Assembly (NCBI GenBank): GCA_021775655.1
Contig: JAJFHK010000466.1
Span: 1 to 11,695 of the forward strand
DNA: 11,695 bases
DNA from: Filomicrobium sp.
Lineage (GTDB): Bacteria > Pseudomonadota > Alphaproteobacteria > Rhizobiales > Hyphomicrobiaceae
Reading direction: 5' to 3'
The first letter of the stretch is position 1. Each line of letters opens with the position of its first letter. The notes beneath the pieces were generated by a model, which was given only the letters and a program-made list of their open reading frames with translations, was not told the origin of the DNA and did not search any database. Of this stretch, positions 7,949 to 11,695 are shown piece after piece. A program made the position numbers and the translations under genes.

Positions 7949-7956
7949 GAATTCCG

Positions 7957-8709
7957 CTACACCATGGCCATTCCGCCGTTGATGTGCAGTGTCTGTCCAG
8001 TTAGATAACCCCCCGCATCACTTGCCAGATATAGCGCACCTGCAGCAATTTCGTCTGCTTCGCCGAAACGCTGGGTCGGGATCATCTTGGAAATCTCTTC
8101 GGTCTGTTTCTCGTTCAGAGCAGCCGTCATCTCTGTTTTGATAAATCCCGGCGCAATGCAATTTGCCGTAATACCGCGTGACGCGACTTCACGCGCCAGC
8201 GACTTGGTCATACCAATCATTCCTGCCTTGGACGCTGAATAGTTACCTTGACCGGGGTTTCCGAACACTCCGGAGACAGATGAAATATTGATGATGCGAC
8301 CAAATCCAGAACGATTACGCATCATATGCCGCGCGGCAGCCCGCATCAGCATGAAAGTCGCAGTGAGATTGACGGCGATCACGTCATCCCATTCACCGTC
8401 CTTCATTACCATGAAGAGGTTATCGCGCGTCATGCCGGCATTGTTCACAATGATGTCGAGACGGCCCATCGCGCCCACTGCATCATCGATCAACTTTGCA
8501 ACTTGCTCCCTATTCGCCAAATCACATGGAACAACATGCACGCGGTCACCAAGCTCTGCCGCCAGAGCGTCCAGCTTGTCTTTTCGCCTGCCAGAAATAG
8601 CAACGCTCGCTCCAGCCTTGTGGAATGCCCTGGCTATGGCTTCCCCGATGCCTCCGGTGGCCCCGGTAACGAGGGCATTTTTATCTGTTAAATCAAACAT
8701 TTTTCTCAT
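7957..8709 (-). CDS. fabG: 3-oxoacyl-[acyl-carrier-protein] reductase FabG
   Basis: FabG reduces 3-ketoacyl-ACP to 3-hydroxyacyl-ACP with NADPH, the first reduction of each elongation round. It is a cytosolic tetrameric short-chain dehydrogenase. The cofactor-binding TGATGGIG is at residues 15-22, NNAG at 89-92, and the active-site residues are N114, S144 (INISSVSG), Y157 and K161 (NYSASKAG). The GNPGQGNY and CIAPGFIKTEM segments and the full 250-residue length fit FabG rather than a generic short-chain dehydrogenase, as does its place between fabD and acpP. I chose the ATG at 8709 (MRKMFDLTDK) because GAGGA lies five bases upstream. The ATG at 8700 (MFDLTDK) is the usual family start but sits about 14 bases from that site. 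The longer frame to 8739 would need a TTG start. fabD ends 39 bases upstream. Confidence 0.97.
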   Translation of the reverse strand: MRKMFDLTDKNALVTGATGGIGEAIARAFHKAGASVAISGRRKDKLDALAAELGDRVHVVPCDLANREQVAKLIDDAVGAMGRLDIIVNNAGMTRDNLFMVMKDGEWDDVIAVNLTATFMLMRAAARHMMRNRSGFGRIINISSVSGVFGNPGQGNYSASKAGMIGMTKSLAREVASRGITANCIAPGFIKTEMTAALNEKQTEEISKMIPTQRFGEADEIAAGALYLASDAGGYLTGQTLHINGGMAMV

Positions 8710-8748
8710 GTAGTTCCTCTCAGCGGCCGATACTGTCAATGCGCAAGC

Positions 8749-9696
8749 CTAGCTCGTCAGCGCTGATAATTGAGCCGCAATATCTTCAGGCGTGCCAATA
8801 CTCGCAGCATTCAGATCCTTGGCCGTCCGCTTTACAAGCCCGGCAAGTACCTTGCCCGAACCAATCTCATAAACGTCCGTTATCCCCGCCGCTGTCATCT
8901 GGAGAACACTCTCGCGCCAACGCACTGTGCCCGTCACCTGCTCGACCAGCCTTTTAGCAATTTCCGCCGGATCGGAAATCGGCCCCGCAACAACGTTGGC
9001 CACGACCGGCACTGTCGGCTTGTGCATTGTCACCTTCGACAATGCCTCCGCCATGGCGTCAGCGGCAGGTTGCATAAGCGCACAGTGGAATGGCGCTGAA
9101 ACGGGTAGCGCAACAGCGCGGCGAACTCCGTGGGTTTTGGCAATTTCAGGCACGCGTTCGAGTGCAGTTTTCTCGCCGGACAAAACGACTTGCGCAGGAT
9201 CATTGTCATTGGCCACCTGACAAACTTCGCCCTGGGCGGCTTCTGCTGCAATTTTTTCAGCAACCTCCAGGCTCGCACCAAGCAGCGCGACCATCGCCCC
9301 TTTTCCCACCGGCACAGCGGCTTGCATTGCTTCACCCCGCAGACGCAATAGTTTCGCGGTATCCGAGATGGACAGCGCACCGGCTGCCGCAAGGGCTGAA
9401 TATTCGCCTAGCGAGTGTCCTGCGACATACTTAACCCGGTCGGCCAGAACAAATCCGTGTTCGGATTCAAGCACCCGCATTACGGCCATGGAAGCCGCCA
9501 TCAGCGCCGGTTGAGCATTCCGGGTCAGTGTAAGAGTGTCCTTTGGACCATCCCACATGATGGTTGAAAGCTTCTCACCCAGAGCCGCATCGACCTCATC
9601 GAAAACGGCCTTTGCGCTGGGGAACTCCTTGGCCAGAGCCTGCCCCATACCCACGTCCTGGCTACCTTGTCCGGGAAAAACGAATGCCGTGCTCAT
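8749..9696 (-). CDS. fabD: Malonyl-CoA:acyl carrier protein transacylase
   Basis: FabD moves the malonyl group from CoA to AcpP, supplying the extender for every round of fatty-acid synthesis; it acts in the cytosol. The start MSTAFVFPGQGSQ carries the conserved GQGSQ (residues 9-13). The nucleophile is S95 in GHSLGEYSALAAAG, R120 in LRLRGEAMQ should bind the malonyl carboxylate, and H204 in PVSAPFH completes the active site. At 315 residues it matches the family (E. coli 309). The ATG at 9696 has AGGA four bases upstream. The frame stays open to 9873, but the extra 59 residues resemble nothing I recognise. It is the first gene of the minus-strand block and is divergent from rpsF. Confidence 0.97.
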   Translation of the reverse strand: MSTAFVFPGQGSQDVGMGQALAKEFPSAKAVFDEVDAALGEKLSTIMWDGPKDTLTLTRNAQPALMAASMAVMRVLESEHGFVLADRVKYVAGHSLGEYSALAAAGALSISDTAKLLRLRGEAMQAAVPVGKGAMVALLGASLEVAEKIAAEAAQGEVCQVANDNDPAQVVLSGEKTALERVPEIAKTHGVRRAVALPVSAPFHCALMQPAADAMAEALSKVTMHKPTVPVVANVVAGPISDPAEIAKRLVEQVTGTVRWRESVLQMTAAGITDVYEIGSGKVLAGLVKRTAKDLNAASIGTPEDIAAQLSALTS

Positions 9697-9802
9697 TGCG
9701 TCCTGACGATGCGATAAATTTCTGAAGTTGGATTGGTGGCAGCGGCAAGAGCACAGCTTCGCGCTCCAAGTCAAGCTCGCATCCACCACTAAAGCAGCAT
9801 TG

Positions 9803-9822
9803 GGCGCAATCTCCATTGCGCC
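9803..9822. promoter_or_regulatory. 20-bp inverted repeat upstream of fabD, possible operator or leader hairpin
   Basis: GGCGCAAT (9803-9810) and ATTGCGCC (9815-9822) are perfect 8-bp complements around CTCC. It lies about 107 bases upstream of the fabD start and about 63 bases before the rpsF -35. The symmetry and position fit either a dimeric repressor site or an RNA hairpin in the fabD leader. No known regulator motif is recognised. Confidence 0.5.
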
Positions 9823-9884
9823 TTCCTTAGGTCCAAAATCCAACAAACGCGACGCAAAGGCCGTCGAGTACAACCCAATTTCAC

Positions 9885-9912
9885 TTGCTTAGGAAACAAA
9901 TCGAGCTATAAA
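9885..9912 (+). promoter_or_regulatory. Probable rpsF-rpsR promoter (-35 TTGCTT, -10 TATAAA)
   Basis: TTGCTT (9885-9890) and TATAAA (9907-9912) are separated by 16 bases, a good vegetative sigma-factor match, and the sequence turns C-rich immediately downstream. Transcription would begin near 9919, giving an rpsF leader of about 200 bases. No other plus-strand candidate in the gap is as good. Confidence 0.6.
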
Positions 9913-9968
9913 GCCCCCTTCCCGTCCGGTTGGAGGCTGAACGGAAGGCCATGTTCGCATGGCTAGCG

Positions 9969-9984
9969 CGGTCCATATGGACCG
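9969..9984. repeat. 16-bp perfect palindrome in the rpsF leader
   Basis: CGGTCCATATGGACCG reads the same on both strands. In RNA it would form a 6-bp stem with an AUAU loop about 50 bases into the predicted rpsF leader. It may be part of a regulatory leader or a DNA-binding site. Its role is unknown. Confidence 0.6.
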
Positions 9985-10121
9985 ACTTCCCGTGTCTCCG
10001 CTCTCGTGGGTATCCTGGTGGGCCTTTCTCCGCTTTCTGCTTCTTCCAGGCAGCAGCGTCCAGGCTCGCAAGGGGCTATGCGCCGGGCGAACAATTGGAA
10101 CCGAAACGAAAGGCCACACGA

Positions 10122-10580
10122 ATGCCGCTCTATGAGCATGTCTTTCTCGCGCGCCAGGACGCCTCGGGCGCCCAAGTCGAGCAACTCACCAAAGAATTCT
10201 CTGATATTCTTGAAGAAGCAGGCGGCAAAGTCGCCCGTTCGGAATATTGGGGCCTAAAAACGCTGGCTTACAAAATCAAAAAGTCTCGCAAAGCCCACTA
10301 CACGATGCTCAACATCGACTCTCCGCCAGCCGCGCTTGAAGAGATGGAGCGCCGCATGCGTATCTCGACCGACATCATTCGCTTTATGTCGATCCGCGTC
10401 GATGGTCACGAGACCGAGCCTTCCGTCATGATGCGCAAGCAGGACCGTGACGATCGCGGACCGCGCGGCCCTCGTGGCGATCGCGGACCACGCGGTCCGA
10501 GGCCTGATCGTGGCGATCGCGGCCCGCGCCCGCCCCGCCCAGACCGCGAAGCACGCGACACTAACACGGCGGGAGGATAA
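10122..10580 (+). CDS. rpsF: 30S ribosomal protein S6, with a long Arg/Gly/Pro-rich tail
   Basis: S6 binds with S18 to the central domain of 16S rRNA in the small-subunit platform. The ferredoxin-like S6 domain fills residues 1-98: [13 protein letters not shown] start, [19 protein letters not shown] (42-60) and the [16 protein letters not shown] strand region (79-94). Residues 108-146 form a disordered tail of repeated DRGPR-type units, replacing the acidic tail of E. coli S6, which is extended post-translationally with glutamate by RimK. At 152 residues it is longer than E. coli S6 (about 131), but such tails are usual in alphaproteobacteria. The ATG at 10122 has AAAGG eight bases upstream; the frame is open to a TTG at 9930 without support. 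rpsR begins three bases after the stop. Confidence 0.97.
   Translation: MPLYEHVFLARQDASGAQVEQLTKEFSDILEEAGGKVARSEYWGLKTLAYKIKKSRKAHYTMLNIDSPPAALEEMERRMRISTDIIRFMSIRVDGHETEPSVMMRKQDRDDRGPRGPRGDRGPRGPRPDRGDRGPRPPRPDREARDTNTAGG
10452..10534 (+). repeat. Degenerate coding repeats in the 3' end of rpsF
   Basis: Units resembling GATCGCGGACCGCGCGG start at 10452, 10479 and 10515, with a partial GATCG unit at 10506; the first two are 27 bases apart. They encode the DRGPR and GDRGP units of the S6 tail. The repeats stay in frame, so length changes by slippage in multiples of nine codons would leave the protein readable. Confidence 0.7.
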
Positions 10581-10583
10581 CCG

Positions 10584-10820
10584 ATGTCAGCAGCTGCCCG
10601 CCGCCCATTCAATCGTCGCAGAAAGACGTGCCCGTTCTCTGGCGATAACGCACCGAAGATCGATTATAAAGACGTGCGTCTTCTGAGCCGTTACGTCTCC
10701 GAACGAGGCAAGATCGTACCGAGCCGCATCACTGCGGTATCGGCCAAACGACAACGCGAACTCGCGCGTGCCATCAAGCGCGCACGGTTCCTTGGCTTCC
10801 TGCCCTACGTGATCAAATAA
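10584..10820 (+). CDS. rpsR: 30S ribosomal protein S18
   Basis: S18 is the small basic partner of S6 in the 30S platform. The whole family pattern is present in 78 residues: [13 protein letters not shown] near the N-terminus, [19 protein letters not shown] (26-44), then [30 protein letters not shown]. The ATG at 10584 is three bases after the rpsF stop and is preceded by GGAGG at a spacing of about eight bases, the best ribosome-binding site of this operon. Only one CxxC-type cysteine is present (C16), as is common in zinc-free S18. Translation coupled to rpsF would keep the S6:S18 pair in balance. Confidence 0.98.
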   Translation: MSAAARRPFNRRRKTCPFSGDNAPKIDYKDVRLLSRYVSERGKIVPSRITAVSAKRQRELARAIKRARFLGFLPYVIK

Positions 10821-10827
10821 GTGCATG

Positions 10828-10861
10828 CCGGCCAGCGTTTGTTTTGAATCGCGCTGGCCGG
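10828..10861 (+). terminator. Strong hairpin downstream of rpsR (attenuator or processing site)
   Basis: CCGGCCAGCG (10828-10837) and CGCTGGCCGG (10852-10861) are perfect 10-bp complements with a T-rich 14-base loop, starting seven bases after the rpsR stop. No T-run follows, so it is not a textbook intrinsic terminator. It more likely marks partial termination or an RNA end that separates abundant ribosomal-protein mRNA from the membrane-protein gene downstream. Confidence 0.55.
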
Positions 10862-10932
10862 ACTTCAATCTGGTTGGGACAAGAGCAACACCGTTGCCAA
10901 GTCTCTAACCGCGCCAACCGCGGGACAGCTTA

Positions 10933-11695
10933 ATGGCAATGCATAAGAACTTTCTCGTCGGCACCGGTGCTGGATTAGTCTCTTTTGTTGCCCTTTTATC
11001 GGCAACAACAGGATCGCCGTTCCTCCAGTTCCTGATGTTTCTCATCGCACCCCTGCCGCTCTACCTGGCAGGCCTCGCTCTGGGCTGGAAGACAGCTGCT
11101 ATCGGAGCTGTGACTGCCGGGGTTGGCATCGCGATACTCACGGGGCCGCTCGTCGGCCTCCTGACCGCCGGCTCCCAATTCGGCCCGCCAGTCCTTCTCA
11201 CATATCTGGTGCTTCTCAATCGAGATGTCGCAGCGCCTGACGGAAAATCGGCCATCACTGAATGGTACCCGGTTGGCCGACTTGTTTTGTGGTGCGCCGC
11301 TCTAGCAACCATGCTGTCCGTGGTACTCCTCATGCTGCTCGGCAAAGACGCAGCTGAAGTCCAGGAAAACTTGTCAAAAATCCTGACCCAAGCCTTCGAA
11401 CAGTTCCGCGCGCAATCAGCCGATGCGACACCTATTCCGGAAGATGATCTCGCCGGCATGGTCCAAGTTGCACTAGCGCTTCTACCAGCAGCCTCCGGCA
11501 TGCTGATGACCATCATTCTTCTCTTGAACCTCTATGTCGCCGGCCGCGTTACGGAAGCCTCAGGCTACCTATCGCGCCCCTGGCCTGATCTCGCGGCGCT
11601 CACCTACCCTCCGATCACCCCCCTGATACTTGCCGCCAGTGTCGCCTTATCCGCTGTGTTGACGGGATTTGCCGGCATGACCGCCGCGGCCGCCG
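10933..11695 (+). CDS. DUF2232 family multi-pass membrane protein, 3' end outside window
   Basis: The frame is open from the ATG at 10933 (GGGA seven bases upstream) through the end of the window, giving 254 residues without a stop. Hydrophobic segments lie at about residues 6-24, 29-50, 54-78, 84-96, 116-136, 178-202 and 225-250, so it is a polytopic inner-membrane protein; residues 138-176 form a polar, partly amphipathic loop. Position and appearance match the DUF2232 proteins found between rpsR and rplI in many alphaproteobacteria. The function of this family is not established. If the order holds, rplI (L9) should follow outside the window. The domain name is by recognition of context and composition rather than a diagnostic motif, and an ATG at 10939 is an alternative start. 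Confidence 0.75.
   Translation, partial: MAMHKNFLVGTGAGLVSFVALLSATTGSPFLQFLMFLIAPLPLYLAGLALGWKTAAIGAVTAGVGIAILTGPLVGLLTAGSQFGPPVLLTYLVLLNRDVAAPDGKSAITEWYPVGRLVLWCAALATMLSVVLLMLLGKDAAEVQENLSKILTQAFEQFRAQSADATPIPEDDLAGMVQVALALLPAASGMLMTIILLLNLYVAGRVTEASGYLSRPWPDLAALTYPPITPLILAASVALSAVLTGFAGMTAAAA

Larger units (their letters stand above)
7626..7956. other. fabG-acpP intergenic region, rich in inverted repeats
   Basis: This 331-base stretch has no credible gene. The upstream extension of the acpP frame to 7730 does not look conserved. It holds several inverted repeats, from the fabG side: a 9-bp pair at 7906-7948, two small adjacent hairpins at 7865-7878 (TGCCG / CGGCA) and 7878-7890 (AGCTA / TAGCT), and a compound palindrome at 7774-7824. 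The acpP leader and any acpP promoter lie at the low-coordinate end. No classic hairpin with a T-run is present, so the termination or readthrough point between fabG and acpP cannot be read directly. Confidence 0.6.
9697..10121. other. Divergent fabD / rpsF intergenic region
   Basis: This 425-base gap must hold the promoters of both the fatty-acid block (minus) and the ribosomal-protein operon (plus). The rpsF promoter is recognisable at 9885-9912, leaving a leader of about 200 bases. On the fabD side the clearest element is a 20-bp inverted repeat at 9803-9822. For fabD I find only a possible TTGACT -35 on the minus strand (9769-9774) without a fitting -10. No gene is supported; the open frames here are upstream extensions of fabD and rpsF. 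Confidence 0.7.

Noticed and set aside
9746..9774. Minus-strand TTGACT as a fabD -35 box
   Set aside because: The matching -10 position reads CTCTTG, too far from consensus to call a promoter.
9697..9873. 59-residue N-terminal extension of FabD
   Set aside because: FabD proteins begin just before the FVFPGQGSQ motif and the ATG at 9696 has its own AGGA. The upstream codons encode nothing recognised.
1..11695. Defence island, mobile element, CRISPR array or other new system
   Set aside because: Every coding region fits a conserved core gene in known alphaproteobacterial order; no transposase, integrase, repeat-spacer array or foreign-looking gene was seen.

Overview
This is an ordinary chromosomal housekeeping region of an alphaproteobacterium, most likely of the order Hyphomicrobiales (the rhizobia/Brucella group). 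The assignment rests on gene order and family-level recognition: a surA-pdxA-rsmA end, a fabD-fabG-acpP-fabF-mltG-yicC-gmk run, and an rpsF-rpsR-DUF2232 operon are adjacent in the way known from rhizobia and Brucella. Base composition is moderately GC-rich. I see no mobile elements, tRNA or rRNA genes, CRISPR arrays or phage genes.

Layout. Bases 1-2532 carry three tightly packed plus-strand genes: the 3' end of surA (outer-membrane protein chaperone), pdxA (vitamin B6 synthesis) and rsmA (16S rRNA dimethylation). They converge on a minus-strand block, 9696 down to 2562, read in the order fabD, fabG, acpP, fabF, mltG, yicC, gmk. Its first four genes load and extend fatty acids on acyl carrier protein, mltG cleaves nascent peptidoglycan, yicC is a conserved RNA-related protein, and gmk makes GDP. 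From 10122 a divergent plus-strand operon carries rpsF (S6), rpsR (S18) and a DUF2232 membrane-protein gene cut off by the window end.

Starts. Several longest open frames run upstream of the true start. Shine-Dalgarno matches and family N-termini place gmk at 3212, yicC at 4104, acpP at 7625, fabG at 8709, fabD at 9696 and rpsF at 10122. The DUF2232 gene at 10933 has no stop inside the window, so a stop-to-stop ORF scan would miss it.

Non-coding parts. The 425-base fabD/rpsF divergent gap holds a good rpsF promoter, a long rpsF leader with a 16-bp perfect palindrome, and a 20-bp inverted repeat on the fabD side. The 331-base fabG-acpP gap is rich in inverted repeats, and a strong hairpin follows rpsR. 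I found no new system. The points worth a second look are these intergenic structures, the repeat-rich tail of S6 and the acidic extension on RsmA.
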